A stretch of 64,000 nucleotides of DNA from an uncultured Dorea sp. (lineage in GTDB: Bacteria; Bacillota; Clostridia; Lachnospirales; Lachnospiraceae), in NCBI GenBank assembly GCA_910586965.1, contig CAJUMF010000011.1:39303-103302 (forward strand), written 5' to 3'. The notes beneath the pieces are model-generated. The model searched no databases. It worked only from the letters and a program-made list of their open reading frames with translations, and was not told where the DNA came from. Both the position numbers and the translations under genes were made by a program. This document shows, piece after piece, positions 1-8,433 of the stretch. The stretch's first letter is position 1. Every line of letters begins with the position of its first letter.

Positions 1-88
1 TCATTAGAAAAACGAAAAAATTTCTTAAGATTGCGCCCCTTTCTCATTTATGCTAATATACTTAGAAAAGAGGAAAGGACATCTGTAT

Positions 89-334
89 ATGATCGATACG
101 CCCGGATTATCTGTTAATTTCTTAAAAAAAGAACCTTATACCGGCTCTCATGCCGGTTCCCGCTACTATTTATGCAGTGCTGAAGATAAGATCAAGGTCT
201 GTATCTACCCGGAACCCTGGTGCTTCGAGGTAACTCCCGATGATGATAAGACATGGAATGAATTTCCCTTTTCTCCGGAAGGGCTCAAAAGTGCTGTAGA
301 TTGGATCGCTGAATACATAACAAAAAAAGCATGA
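89..334 (+). CDS. Small conserved-looking protein of unknown function (81 aa)
   Basis: No family was recognised. The ATG at 89 is chosen over the upstream in-frame ATG at 50 because GAGGAAAGG lies about 11 bases before it. The 81-residue product is soluble-looking and acidic to neutral, with no signal peptide or membrane segment. It has two cysteines in its central part (around YLCSAEDKIKVCIYPEPWC) and an aromatic-rich C-terminal half. It stands alone on the plus strand, convergent with the phosphate symporter gene. Its stop codon lies inside the hairpin that terminates that gene, so the two 3' ends are shared. Confidence 0.55.
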   Translation: MIDTPGLSVNFLKKEPYTGSHAGSRYYLCSAEDKIKVCIYPEPWCFEVTPDDDKTWNEFPFSPEGLKSAVDWIAEYITKKA

Positions 335-365
335 GAAATTCTCTGTAAAGACAAATTTCTCATGC
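322..365 (-). terminator. Rho-independent terminator of the Na/Pi symporter gene
   Basis: Twelve-bp arms (329-340 and 354-365) form a perfect stem with a 13-nt loop. Read on the minus strand, the stem is followed by a run of seven T (the A run at 322-328 on the plus strand). It lies about 50 bases after the symporter stop codon. The left arm overlaps the stop codon of the 81-aa gene on the other strand, and no T-run follows in that direction. Confidence 0.8.
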
Positions 366-417
366 GTCGCGGGGCAAGACACTTTTGCCCTCCCCAGCCT
401 TATAGTACGATATATGG

Positions 418-2052
418 CTAACCTTTCAATACTTCTTCTGCGATGTTCCTCGCATGATCGGAGATACGCTCTAATCCTACAAGGGCATCCAGAAAGACAA
501 TTCCCGCTTCTGCACTGCATTGATTGTCTGCAAGCCGTGCGATATGCTTCGTTCTGAGCCTGATTTCCAGCTCGTCAATCCTGGTCTCTTTCTCAATTAC
601 TTTCAAAGCCTTCTCCTGGCTGTTTTCCCTGAACGCCTCTATCGCATACCGATAACTGTCAATCGTCTCTGACATGATTTCTTCCATATGGGACTTCGCA
701 ATGTCAGAAAAAGTAACTTTCTTTTCTATCATTGTCTCCGCGTACTCAGAGATATTCTCACAGTAATCGCTCACCCGCTCAATATCCGATAATATTTGCA
801 AAAGATGGGCTACTGTCTCATGTTCCTTTTCGCTGATCTGCATCGTGCTTAATCTTACCGCATAATCAGTTATCCCTGCACATAGCTTGTCTACCGTAGA
901 CTCATCCTCCCTGATCTGAGCAATGGCCGTCTGCGCCTTTGTAAATAAGATATCCCTTGCTGTCTCCATCGTCTCCATAACCAGCTCTCCCATGCGGACA
1001 GCTTCATTGATCGTAGACTGGAGGGCGATACCGGGTGTCTCAAGAACACGTTCGTCCAAGAGTACCTTTCCTCTGTCCTGCTCATCTTCTTTGACATTGC
1101 CAATCTTCTTTGCAAGCTTTATGATCAGGTTTGATGCCGGGAACAGAAGAACTGTCGTACCAATATTAAAAATGGTATGGACCAAACTGATCTGTGTCTG
1201 GCTGATTGCCCCAACCCCGGCCTGCGGATTCATTAATTCAAAGTACACGATCACGATCGTACTGAATATCACTGTTCCGATAATGTTAAATAAAAGGTGC
1301 ATAAGCGCTGCTGTCTTCGCATTCTTTTTCGCTCCGAGTCCGGAAAGAATTGCCGTCACACAAGTACCTATATTCTGTCCCATGATGATATAGATTGCTG
1401 CGCTGAATGGCACCAGCCCCGCCGCCGCAAGGCTCTGTAAGATACCCACCGATGCAGACGAACTCTGAATGATGGCCGTCACAACTGCCCCCGCAAGAAT
1501 CCCTAACACCGGACTCTGGCCAAGGACAACGAACATATTCACGAATCCCTCGTATTCTCTCAACGGACCCACTGCATCTGACATCGTGGTGATGCCGATG
1601 AACAGAAGTCCAAAGCCGATAACGATGCTTGAGATATCCTTGGTCGAACGCCTTTTCCCCGTGAGCATCACGATAACACCGGCAATTACCGCAACCGGAG
1701 CCAGCTTTGACGGGCTTAAAAACTCTGCCCATTCCACGGAAGACACCAGCCATCCGGTCACTGTCGTACCGATGTTAGCTCCCATGATCACGCCCATGGC
1801 CTGGGTAAGGTTCATAAGCCCGGCATTTACAAACCCGACTACCATGACTGTCGTAGCAGACGAACTTTGAATGACTGCTGTAATTGCGGCCCCCAGGAGC
1901 ACTCCCATAAGCTTGTTCTTCGTCAGGATCTCAAGCAGTGATTTCATCTTGTTCCCTGCAGCGTTCTCGAGACCCTGTGCCATAATCTGCATACCATAAA
2001 TGAACATTCCGAGTCCACCTGCAAATGGTATGATAATATCCAAGTATTCCAT
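418..2052 (-). CDS. Na+/phosphate cotransporter family protein with C-terminal PhoU-like domain
   Basis: This is a 544-aa membrane protein of the NptA/PNaS family, expected to couple sodium entry to phosphate import. The two internal repeats each carry the hallmark QSSSA motif (residues about 62-66 and 196-200) followed by GANIGTT (about 91) and GQNIGT. About eight hydrophobic segments fill residues 1-315. The last 200 residues are helical and charged and match the PhoU-like domain often fused to these transporters. The ATG at 2052 has GGGAGG eight bases upstream. It lies downstream of the spoVA genes in the same direction with a 78-nt gap, so it may be a separate unit. It ends at a clear terminator. 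The family call is firm; the ion and substrate are inferred from the family. Confidence 0.9.
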   Translation of the reverse strand: MEYLDIIIPFAGGLGMFIYGMQIMAQGLENAAGNKMKSLLEILTKNKLMGVLLGAAITAVIQSSSATTVMVVGFVNAGLMNLTQAMGVIMGANIGTTVTGWLVSSVEWAEFLSPSKLAPVAVIAGVIVMLTGKRRSTKDISSIVIGFGLLFIGITTMSDAVGPLREYEGFVNMFVVLGQSPVLGILAGAVVTAIIQSSSASVGILQSLAAAGLVPFSAAIYIIMGQNIGTCVTAILSGLGAKKNAKTAALMHLLFNIIGTVIFSTIVIVYFELMNPQAGVGAISQTQISLVHTIFNIGTTVLLFPASNLIIKLAKKIGNVKEDEQDRGKVLLDERVLETPGIALQSTINEAVRMGELVMETMETARDILFTKAQTAIAQIREDESTVDKLCAGITDYAVRLSTMQISEKEHETVAHLLQILSDIERVSDYCENISEYAETMIEKKVTFSDIAKSHMEEIMSETIDSYRYAIEAFRENSQEKALKVIEKETRIDELEIRLRTKHIARLADNQCSAEAGIVFLDALVGLERISDHARNIAEEVLKG

Positions 2053-2130
2053 AGTTTTCCTCCCATGTATTTACCAGACTGTCACTGTCTGTTAAACACA
2101 CAATATCATACAGCGGTCTCAAAAACAATA

Positions 2131-2487
2131 TTATTTTTTCATCTTCGGCTCACAGATCAGAGACGCAAGATAGCCAAACACGAGCGCCGCTGAGATTCCG
2201 ACAGCACTTGCCTTGAACCCTCCCAGAAAAATGCCGATAAAACCTTCCTTATCCACAGCTTCCTTCACACCTTTCCACAGAAGATTACCGAATCCCGCCA
2301 GCGGGACGCTTGCTCCCGCCCCCGCATAATCCTGTATCGGCTGATAGATGTGAAGCGCCCCGAGAACTGCACCGCTGCATACTAAAAGTACCATCACTCT
2401 TCCGGGCATCAGCTTCGTGCGGTCCAAAAGAATCTGAGCAAGCGCGCAGATCAAACCCCCGACCCAGAATGCATTTATATAATCCAT
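2131..2487 (-). CDS. spoVAE: Stage V sporulation protein AE (SpoVAE/AEb)
   Basis: This is a 118-aa membrane protein with about three hydrophobic segments and the glycine-rich GAGASVPLAGFGN stretch typical of SpoVAC/SpoVAE proteins. It is thought to be part of the inner-membrane channel that moves Ca-dipicolinic acid into the forespore and out at germination. It follows spoVAD by 15 bases in the usual AC-AD-AE order, so it is very probably the last gene of the operon. The length fits the short AEb form; no separate AEa gene is present here. Confidence 0.92.
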   Translation of the reverse strand: MDYINAFWVGGLICALAQILLDRTKLMPGRVMVLLVCSGAVLGALHIYQPIQDYAGAGASVPLAGFGNLLWKGVKEAVDKEGFIGIFLGGFKASAVGISAALVFGYLASLICEPKMKK

Positions 2488-2502
2488 GTATACTCCCCCC
2501 TT

Positions 2503-3507
2503 CTAACAGTGCTCCAGAACAATGCCATGGGCAATGCCCGGCACACTTGCTCCTTCATTGAAGCTCACGGTTGACATGAGCGCCCCCGTAGGAACGAATA
2601 AGACTCTTTTCCATTCTCCCCGCTCAAGCTTCGGCAGCACATAGGCCGACAACACTGACGCGGCACAGCCGCAGCCGCTTCCTCCGGCATGTGTATCCTG
2701 CTTATTCTGATCAAAGATCATCATTCCGCAATCTATATGGTTCTTCTTAATATCTATCTCTTTTCCCCTCATCAAGTCAAACAAAATACTCTGCCCTACG
2801 TAGCCCAGGTCTCCGGTGATGATCCGGCTGTAATCATCCGGCTCGCGTCCAAAGTCCTTCAGATTCCTCTCAATCGTATCTGCTGCTGCCGGTGCCATAC
2901 ATGCGCCCATATTCTGAGAATCCTTCAGACCGTAATCTACAATTTTCCCTACCGTTATACCTGTAATCCTTACATGACTCCGCTTTTTTCCCACCAGGAA
3001 TGCACCGCTTCCCGTCACTGTCCACTGTGCAGACAGCGGTCTTTGGTTCGCATAACTTAAAGGAAAGCGGAACTCTTTTTCCGCACTTCCGAAATGGCTG
3101 GATGTTACAGCAAGCATACAGTCTCCATAACCGCCTGCCACACTCATAGAAGCAAGCGCCAGCGCTTCCCCCGAGGTAGAACATGCTCCAAACAGACCAA
3201 ACAGCGGAATCCCAAGATCCTCAACTCCTAGGGATGTGGCAATTCCCTGCCGGAGAAGATCGCCTCCAAAAAGGAATCTTACATCCTCCTTATGAAGGTG
3301 GGCTTTTCCCATAGCCAATATACATGCTTCTTTCTGCATGGTACTCTCTGCTGCCTCCCAGGTGTCTTCTCCAAAGAGATTCTCTGTCTCCACCATGTCA
3401 AACATTTTTCCGAGAGGCCCTTCACCCTCCTTTTTCCCAACAACAGACGCACTTGACACCACGAAAGGTGACTGTTCAAATGCAATACTCTGTAATCCCT
3501 GTGTCAT
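2503..3507 (-). CDS. spoVAD: Stage V sporulation protein AD (SpoVAD)
   Basis: This 334-aa soluble protein has a thiolase/ketosynthase-like fold, as seen from segments such as GIPLFGLFGACSTSGEAL and the glycine-rich C-terminal GGSGCGCAASVL region. In known spores SpoVAD binds dipicolinic acid and sits with the SpoVAC/AE membrane subunits. The ATG at 3507 begins MTQGLQSIAFEQ. It lies between spoVAC (24-nt gap) and spoVAE (15-nt gap). Length and context both fit the family well. Confidence 0.95.
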   Translation of the reverse strand: MTQGLQSIAFEQSPFVVSSASVVGKKEGEGPLGKMFDMVETENLFGEDTWEAAESTMQKEACILAMGKAHLHKEDVRFLFGGDLLRQGIATSLGVEDLGIPLFGLFGACSTSGEALALASMSVAGGYGDCMLAVTSSHFGSAEKEFRFPLSYANQRPLSAQWTVTGSGAFLVGKKRSHVRITGITVGKIVDYGLKDSQNMGACMAPAAADTIERNLKDFGREPDDYSRIITGDLGYVGQSILFDLMRGKEIDIKKNHIDCGMMIFDQNKQDTHAGGSGCGCAASVLSAYVLPKLERGEWKRVLFVPTGALMSTVSFNEGASVPGIAHGIVLEHC

Positions 3508-3531
3508 ATATCATACCTGCCTTTTCTATGA

Positions 3532-3990
3532 TTAAAATATCCCTGCGATCTTTCCGATCCAGTATAAAAATCCAAGCACCCAGCTTGTGAACACCCCGTA
3601 CAATATCACCGGTCCCGCAATGGTGAATATCTTACAGCCAATTCCCATCACCTGGCCTTCCTTCTGGAATTCAATAGCCGGAGCCGCTACAGAATTGGCA
3701 AATCCGGTAATGGGAACCAACGCTCCCGCACCGCCCCACTTCGCAATCCGCGGATACACATTCAACGCGGTCAGGACGACACTTAACAGAATCAATATCA
3801 TAGACGTCCAGCCGCCGCTGATATCCTTATCAAGTCCCATCTTTTCACAATAATTCAAAACACTCTGCCCGATCACGCAGATAATTCCGCCTGTAATAAA
3901 TGCCTTTGTCATATTTACAGGAAGATTATGCACAGGCGTCTTTTGCTTCACATAATTTTCATATGCTTCCTGCTGCTTCTTTTTATCCAC
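3532..3990 (-). CDS. spoVAC: Stage V sporulation protein AC (SpoVAC), GTG start
   Basis: This is a 152-aa membrane protein with about four hydrophobic segments and the family motif GGAGALVPITGFANSV. SpoVAC is known as a mechanosensitive component of the spore dipicolinate channel. The frame stays open for another 48 codons upstream. The GTG at 3990 is preferred because GGAAGGAG lies 8-9 bases before it and the product then begins VDKKKQQEAYENY, as in relatives. The upstream extension would overlap spoVAB. Confidence 0.93.
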   Translation of the reverse strand: MDKKKQQEAYENYVKQKTPVHNLPVNMTKAFITGGIICVIGQSVLNYCEKMGLDKDISGGWTSMILILLSVVLTALNVYPRIAKWGGAGALVPITGFANSVAAPAIEFQKEGQVMGIGCKIFTIAGPVILYGVFTSWVLGFLYWIGKIAGIF

Positions 3991-4015
3991 TCTACTCTCT
4001 CCTTCCAAATCGCCG

Positions 4016-4465
4016 TTACCATCCCCGGTAAAAGAAAATAAGTGCGCCGATTCCTTTTCCGATTGCCATAGCCGCAATAAGATACGGGATACATTTGATA
4101 ATCTTTGCACGTCTGATAAATATAGGGAACACATTCAAGATCTCTGCCAGCGCCATAGACCAGCACCCCACGAAAATTCCCGCAAAGATGCCGAACACCG
4201 GGAGAATCCATCCCCCGCCAGGTATCGTCAGGTGATAGACCCAGAAAATATTTCCGAGCATACCACCAAGGGCAACGCTGTCTTCATAAAGAAAAATATG
4301 TTCTCCTGTGTGTGTGCGGTCTGCAAAGTCCGAGATAACCCCTAACCCGATAATAAAGGAAAACAGACCTGCCGCTACTGCAAACCCGGCACTAAGTCCT
4401 AGAATTGCCAGTATGATCTGAGCTGCCCACATCCAGTTCTTTTCCCTTTCTTGAAAAATCTTCAA
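4016..4465 (-). CDS. spoVAB: Stage V sporulation protein AB (SpoVAB)
   Basis: This 149-aa polytopic membrane protein has about four or five hydrophobic helices and a GGMLGNIFWVYHLTIPGGG segment like that of SpoVAB. It is required for dipicolinate uptake in the spore in model organisms, though its exact role is unsettled. Its start overlaps the end of spoVAA by 74 bases in another frame, a longer overlap than usual that suggests tight translational coupling. Confidence 0.88.
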   Translation of the reverse strand: MKIFQEREKNWMWAAQIILAILGLSAGFAVAAGLFSFIIGLGVISDFADRTHTGEHIFLYEDSVALGGMLGNIFWVYHLTIPGGGWILPVFGIFAGIFVGCWSMALAEILNVFPIFIRRAKIIKCIPYLIAAMAIGKGIGALIFFYRGW

Positions 4466-5066
4466 TCAATGTTGTCTGAATATCATTCTCATACAGACGC
4501 ATCTCCACTTCCATCGGTGTCGGGTCCACCGTAAATTTCTTTTTCCCAAAATGATTAAAAAAGGTAAGAATTCCTATGATCACTCCGATGCTGTACGTAA
4601 GTTCCAGAATTGTGAATCCTGAACTTTTTGTTCCTGTCAGACTTTCGTATATCTGGCCGAACATTTTTGTCACGTCAACATCGTTGTTAAAAGCCATCAT
4701 AGAAAATGCAGCACCGCAGAAAGTGATAATGACGACTGATACTGTCTTTATCCAATGGAGAAGCTGTCCCGCTATCTGCTGTTCTTCCAGCGTAACAATG
4801 AAATCCTGCTCTCCAACATTCTGGATATCTGCATTCGGATATACCTCATGGATGCACTCGATCACTTTAAGAATCGATACTGCCGTCCTGTTCTGGTTCT
4901 TTTTGTCTGTATTATGGAATTTCAGCAGCTTTAAAGTCTTAAGCCTCGAAGTGACTGACGAATTGGCACACTCGATCTTAAGGACATCCCCAAGAGTAAC
5001 TTCCGGTTTTGTCACCTCTACATTACGGTCTGCCTTGATATAGATCGTATCACTGCTCGAAGCCAT
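4392..5066 (-). CDS. spoVAA: Stage V sporulation protein AA (SpoVAA)
   Basis: This is a 224-aa protein. The N-terminal 90 residues resemble the SpoVAA SAF-like soluble domain (DTIYIKADRNVEV...VTLGDVLKI). Two hydrophobic helices follow around residues 108-130 and 155-175, then a charged tail. The ATG at 5066 is chosen because GGAGGACACT precedes it; an in-frame ATG at 5138 would run into the upstream small gene. It is the first spoVA gene and overlaps the 66-aa membrane-protein gene by 17 bases. Confidence 0.9.
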   Translation of the reverse strand: MASSSDTIYIKADRNVEVTKPEVTLGDVLKIECANSSVTSRLKTLKLLKFHNTDKKNQNRTAVSILKVIECIHEVYPNADIQNVGEQDFIVTLEEQQIAGQLLHWIKTVSVVIITFCGAAFSMMAFNNDVDVTKMFGQIYESLTGTKSSGFTILELTYSIGVIIGILTFFNHFGKKKFTVDPTPMEVEMRLYENDIQTTLIEDFSRKGKELDVGSSDHTGNSRT

Positions 5067-5250
5067 AGTGTCCTCCGCCGCCGTCAGCCAGTGCAGTGCC
5101 CGGATTCCATTCCGTCTGTCTGACCAATGTGCCTTCACTCATATTCTTTCCTTTTTTTACATCGCCAAAATAATAGAGCAGTCCGATGATAACTGCTGCC
5201 GCCACTACGACTGCCAGGCAGAGCCGCAGTTTTTTTCTTGCCTCTTCCAT
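5050..5250 (-). CDS. Small single-pass membrane protein between sigF and spoVAA (66 aa)
   Basis: No family was recognised. The protein begins MEEARKKLRLCLAVVVAAAV. It has one strong membrane helix (about residues 8-27), then a charged stretch and a glycine-rich end (ADGGGGHYGFEQ). The ATG at 5250 has AAGGAAGGTG upstream. It is embedded in the operon, 69 bases after sigF and overlapping spoVAA by 17 bases, so translation is probably coupled to spoVAA. From position alone a role in sporulation or the SpoVA channel is inferred; the sequence gives no further clue. Confidence 0.7.
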   Translation of the reverse strand: MEEARKKLRLCLAVVVAAAVIIGLLYYFGDVKKGKNMSEGTLVRQTEWNPGTALADGGGGHYGFEQ

Positions 5251-5318
5251 ACTGACACCTTCCTTTGTTTTTCTGTTAGTATGCTGCTTTTTTATTAAAA
5301 TATACACATAGAAACTTG

Positions 5319-6032
5319 TCAGATTTTTTCTCTCATTTGTTTTAAAATTCTTTTTTCCATTCTTGAGACCTGCACCTGCGAGATGCCAAGCTCCTCTCCG
5401 ACCTGCGTCTGTGTTCGGTTTGCAAAATATCTCAGATAGATAAGCTGACGCTCCTTTTGCTCCAGAGCCATAAGAAGATTTCCGAGAACCATATGGTCCA
5501 GTATTTTATCCTCCTGTCTTTCCTGCCCCGGAAGCTTGTCCATCAGACGGATTTCCTGCCCGTCCTTTTGGTAAATAGATTTTTGCAGTGATTCTATGTC
5601 ACCGCTTGCCTCCATCGCCATAGTCAACTCCTCTACTGATACGGAAAGCTCCTCTGCAATCTCAGACAGGAGCGGTTCTCTTCCGAGAATTTCCTGAAGC
5701 CTCTCCTGACAAAGATAAGCTTTATACGCCAACTCCTTAAGTGACCGACTGACCTTGATCATCCCATCATCCCTTAAAAACCTTTTGATCTCTCCGGAAA
5801 TCATGGGAACCGCATAGGTGGAGAACTTGACATTGTAATTCAGATCAAACTTGTCGATTGCCTTCAAAAGTCCAATATTTCCAATCTGAAACAAATCCTC
5901 CGCCTCCACCCCGCGGCCTAAAAAACGTTTTACAATACACCAGACTAATCCCGCATTCTCTTCTACCAACTGTGCTCTTGCTTCTTCATCCCCATTGTGA
6001 GACTTCTGAATTAAAGCGATTGTGCGGTCCAT
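5319..6032 (-). CDS. sigF: RNA polymerase sporulation sigma factor SigF (SpoIIAC)
   Basis: This is a 237-aa sigma-70 family protein. Region 2 is visible as DLFQIGNIGLLKAIDKFD followed by NVKFSTYAVPMISGEIKRFL, with region 3 after it. Region 4 carries the helix-turn-helix GEELGISQVQVSRMEKRIL at the C-terminus. SigF directs the first forespore transcription and is held inactive by SpoIIAB. The start overlaps the end of spoIIAB by 22 bases, as expected for the spoIIA operon. Confidence 0.96.
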   Translation of the reverse strand: MDRTIALIQKSHNGDEEARAQLVEENAGLVWCIVKRFLGRGVEAEDLFQIGNIGLLKAIDKFDLNYNVKFSTYAVPMISGEIKRFLRDDGMIKVSRSLKELAYKAYLCQERLQEILGREPLLSEIAEELSVSVEELTMAMEASGDIESLQKSIYQKDGQEIRLMDKLPGQERQEDKILDHMVLGNLLMALEQKERQLIYLRYFANRTQTQVGEELGISQVQVSRMEKRILKQMREKI

Positions 6033-6466
6033 AATCTCCGTCCTTTACCGATTGTTTTTTCCATCTTTACAACAGTTCCATTTCCCGGTTCAGATACCAC
6101 CTCAAGCTTATCCATAAAGGCCTCCATAAAGGAAAATCCCATACCGGAACGCTCAAGCTCCGGCTTACTTGTAAAAAGAGGTTCCATCGCCTGCTTAATA
6201 TCTTCAATTCCTTTTCCCTCGTCCCTGACTTCAAGGAAAAGTGTCTGCCCCTTTGTGCGGCAATGTATGTAGATGTTATGTATCTCGTTTTCATACCCAT
6301 GGATGATCGCATTTGTCACTGCTTCTGACACTGCGGTCTTTACATCTGACACCTCCTCCACCGTTGGATTGAGGGAAGTCATAAAAGATGCAACCGTCAC
6401 TCTGGCAAATGATTCGTTTGAAGAACGGCTGTCAAATATTACCTGCATTTCATTGGTGTTTTCCAT
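6011..6466 (-). CDS. spoIIAB: Anti-sigma F factor / serine kinase SpoIIAB
   Basis: This 151-aa protein of the GHKL ATPase/kinase fold shows the N box EAVTNAIIHGYEN (about residues 48-60), the G1 box DEGKGIED and the lid region GMGFSFMEAFMD. It binds SigF and phosphorylates SpoIIAA with ATP. Its ATG (6466) directly abuts the spoIIAA stop codon. The 22-base overlap with sigF is typical of coupled expression. Confidence 0.95.
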   Translation of the reverse strand: MENTNEMQVIFDSRSSNESFARVTVASFMTSLNPTVEEVSDVKTAVSEAVTNAIIHGYENEIHNIYIHCRTKGQTLFLEVRDEGKGIEDIKQAMEPLFTSKPELERSGMGFSFMEAFMDKLEVVSEPGNGTVVKMEKTIGKGRRLWTAQSL

Positions 6467-6778
6467 TTAATTATCCTCCTCATAAATCTGCATTATTTTT
6501 GTCACTCCGGACATGGTCAATATCTTTTTCATTCTTTCTCCCACATGTACTGCACATATTTCTCCGCCCAGCATATAGACTTTCCTATACCTTCCCATAA
6601 TGACACCAATTCCTGAACTATCCATAAAATCTGTCTCCTTAAAATCAAAAATAACATACCGAATATGATTTCTCTCTATCAGATGGTCTGATTCCTTTCT
6701 CAGCTCTTCCGAATTATGATGGTCAATTTCACCCGGAAGAAAGATGGTCAGACAATTTTCCTGTACCTGATATTTCAT
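6467..6778 (-). CDS. spoIIAA: Anti-sigma F factor antagonist SpoIIAA
   Basis: This is a 103-aa STAS-domain protein. The phosphorylatable serine pair lies in FMDSSGIGVIMGRYR (residues about 51-65). When dephosphorylated it captures SpoIIAB and frees SigF. Two ATG codons lie close together; the one at 6778 is preferred because AAGGAGG (6785-6791) is six bases before it and directly touches the other ATG at 6784. It heads the operon. The promoter was not pinned down; it may lie within the 3' part of the upstream TPR gene. Confidence 0.94.
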   Translation of the reverse strand: MKYQVQENCLTIFLPGEIDHHNSEELRKESDHLIERNHIRYVIFDFKETDFMDSSGIGVIMGRYRKVYMLGGEICAVHVGERMKKILTMSGVTKIMQIYEEDN

Positions 6779-6799
6779 ATACATCCTCCTTCATTTTTT

Positions 6800-6840
6800 T
6801 ATATAAGAAAAAGGATATGCATCCCTTTGCATATCCTTCT
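6800..6840 (-). terminator. Terminator of the TPR-protein gene, just before spoIIAA
   Basis: Eleven-bp perfect arms (6811-6821 and 6828-6838) enclose a 6-nt loop. On the minus strand the stem is followed by a T-rich tract. It lies between the TPR gene stop (6855) and spoIIAA (6778), so it should separate the housekeeping cluster from the sporulation operon. Confidence 0.75.
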
Positions 6841-6854
6841 CTTTCGTAATTTAT

Positions 6855-8270
6855 CTATTCTGATTCGTCCTGATCTTCCTGGTCTTCCTGTGCAGCTTCA
6901 TCATCCTGTTCCCTCTGGGCGCCCTGATCACCTTTCGTGTTCTGACCATCCAACGCCTTTTGAGCTGTTCCTGCCGCTTCTTTGCCCTTATACTTTTCAA
7001 CCAGCTTCTGGTAACGGATATTCGCCTTGTCCTGCTCGCCCTTCTTCTCAAAAGACTGTGCAAGAAGAAGCAATGCTTTTCCATCCTGGTAGCCTTCCTC
7101 CATCTTTACAACCTTTTCCAAACTGCTGATGGCCCCGTCGTAATCCCCGGATTCAAACTCATCACCTGCGGTATCATACAACTTCTCACACATCCGGGGA
7201 AACAGGGAATCAGCCACTTCCTCATATCTGCTCTTTCCAATCTTTCCAAGGGAATCCGGAGATACCTTGAGCATCTGCTCCAACATCTCCTTGTCACTCA
7301 TATCCTCCGCTGAAAAATGTCTGGCAACATCCAGTACTATCTCATAACTCTCTTGCGTAGATGCGGACTTCTCTTTCAAGTCTTCGCTCTCCTCACTGTT
7401 GGCCCGGTACTCCTCCAGCTCAGTCTTAAGAGCACTGATCTGCGCCTCCTGTGTGGCGATTCTGTCACTGAATGATATCACCCGCTCATTAAGCTTCTTC
7501 TGTCTCCCTACCGACACTGCCGGCATAATTAAAAACCACATAACCGCAGCACCGACAAGCACACCGACAGCAATATTTAAAAATGTATGGAGGCCCGAAT
7601 TCTCTTTAAATACAGAGGACGCCGGCTGGATGATCGTCTCATTTCCGATATTATAAGTAACCGTCTGCTCCTGTCTTGCCTCTCCGCCTTTTCCTCTGTC
7701 CCTTGCACGGCTCGGTCTGGACTTGCGGATCTGCGTGATCTCGTGCATATAACGAAGGGTAGTCTCGTCCGTAGTATCCAGCTTATGCGCCGTCCGAAGC
7801 TCTTTTCTTGCCGCTGAAAACTGCTCTGTCTGTATATAGAGAAGCGCCAAAAGCTGATGGGCCTTCACGTAAGACGGATGGGCAGCGATTGCTTTCTTGA
7901 GCTGGATGATCGCCAGATCTTCCCCATTCTGCCCCGCAAGCTCAATACTTTGGTTAAACAACTTCACCGCCTGGTTAATGCTTTCAAGCTCACCCGGAAC
8001 TTCCTGTATCTTGCCAATATAATAATTTGCAACATTATCCTCAGACTGAAAATTCTTGCTGAGAATCCACTCTACAAGTGCCTCAACCACATCTCCCCTG
8101 CCGTAATAGACAAGCCCGAGAAGATTCCTCGCCGCAATATTCCCGCGATTGTACTGCAGACTTCGCCGCAGGGACGTAACCGCCCCGCTCATATCCCGAA
8201 TATTCGCTTTCTTCAGACCGTCGTTATACCAGTAGTTTGATTGGTACATCAGCTTTGTTGTATATTCCAT
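6855..8270 (-). CDS. Membrane-anchored tetratricopeptide-repeat protein
   Basis: This 471-aa protein has degenerate TPR units in its N-terminal half (about residues 15-165, e.g. AIQLKKAIAAHPSYVKAHQLLALLYIQ split over two helices). A single hydrophobic helix lies near 230-255 (VGVLVGAAVMWFLIMPAV). A coiled-coil stretch follows near 260-310, then further TPRs (DYDGAISSLEKVVKMEEGY) and a very acidic, Gln-rich tail. Such proteins usually act as assembly scaffolds; no specific role can be read. It ends the cluster that starts with valS and is followed by a terminator. Confidence 0.8.
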   Translation of the reverse strand: MEYTTKLMYQSNYWYNDGLKKANIRDMSGAVTSLRRSLQYNRGNIAARNLLGLVYYGRGDVVEALVEWILSKNFQSEDNVANYYIGKIQEVPGELESINQAVKLFNQSIELAGQNGEDLAIIQLKKAIAAHPSYVKAHQLLALLYIQTEQFSAARKELRTAHKLDTTDETTLRYMHEITQIRKSRPSRARDRGKGGEARQEQTVTYNIGNETIIQPASSVFKENSGLHTFLNIAVGVLVGAAVMWFLIMPAVSVGRQKKLNERVISFSDRIATQEAQISALKTELEEYRANSEESEDLKEKSASTQESYEIVLDVARHFSAEDMSDKEMLEQMLKVSPDSLGKIGKSRYEEVADSLFPRMCEKLYDTAGDEFESGDYDGAISSLEKVVKMEEGYQDGKALLLLAQSFEKKGEQDKANIRYQKLVEKYKGKEAAGTAQKALDGQNTKGDQGAQREQDDEAAQEDQEDQDESE

Positions 8271-8298
8271 AGACTATTATAACCTCTTTTTATCTCCG

Positions 8299-8433
8299 CT
8301 ATTTCGTCTGTTCTATCATCTCACGCAGAATATCCGTCATGTCTGTCAAATCCTCCTGATAAACCGCGCCTTCAATATCCTCTACTTCCAGACTTGGCTG
8401 GAACTTTTTCAGTTCTTCTGCAAAATCTAACAT
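8299..8433 (-). CDS. Small acidic protein of unknown function (44 aa)
   Basis: The product is MLDFAEELKKFQPSLEVEDI followed by an acidic, helix-forming stretch ending REMIEQTK. The ATG at 8433 has AGGAGG eight bases upstream and overlaps the folC stop codon, so it looks translated by coupling. No family was recognised. It sits between folC and the TPR gene in the same direction. Confidence 0.6.
   Translation of the reverse strand: MLDFAEELKKFQPSLEVEDIEGAVYQEDLTDMTDILREMIEQTK

Noticed and set aside
6820..6850. Sigma-H-type promoter before spoIIAA
   Set aside because: GAAGGATAT fits the -35 pattern but no GAAT-type -10 stands at the right distance, and the same bases form the terminator stem.
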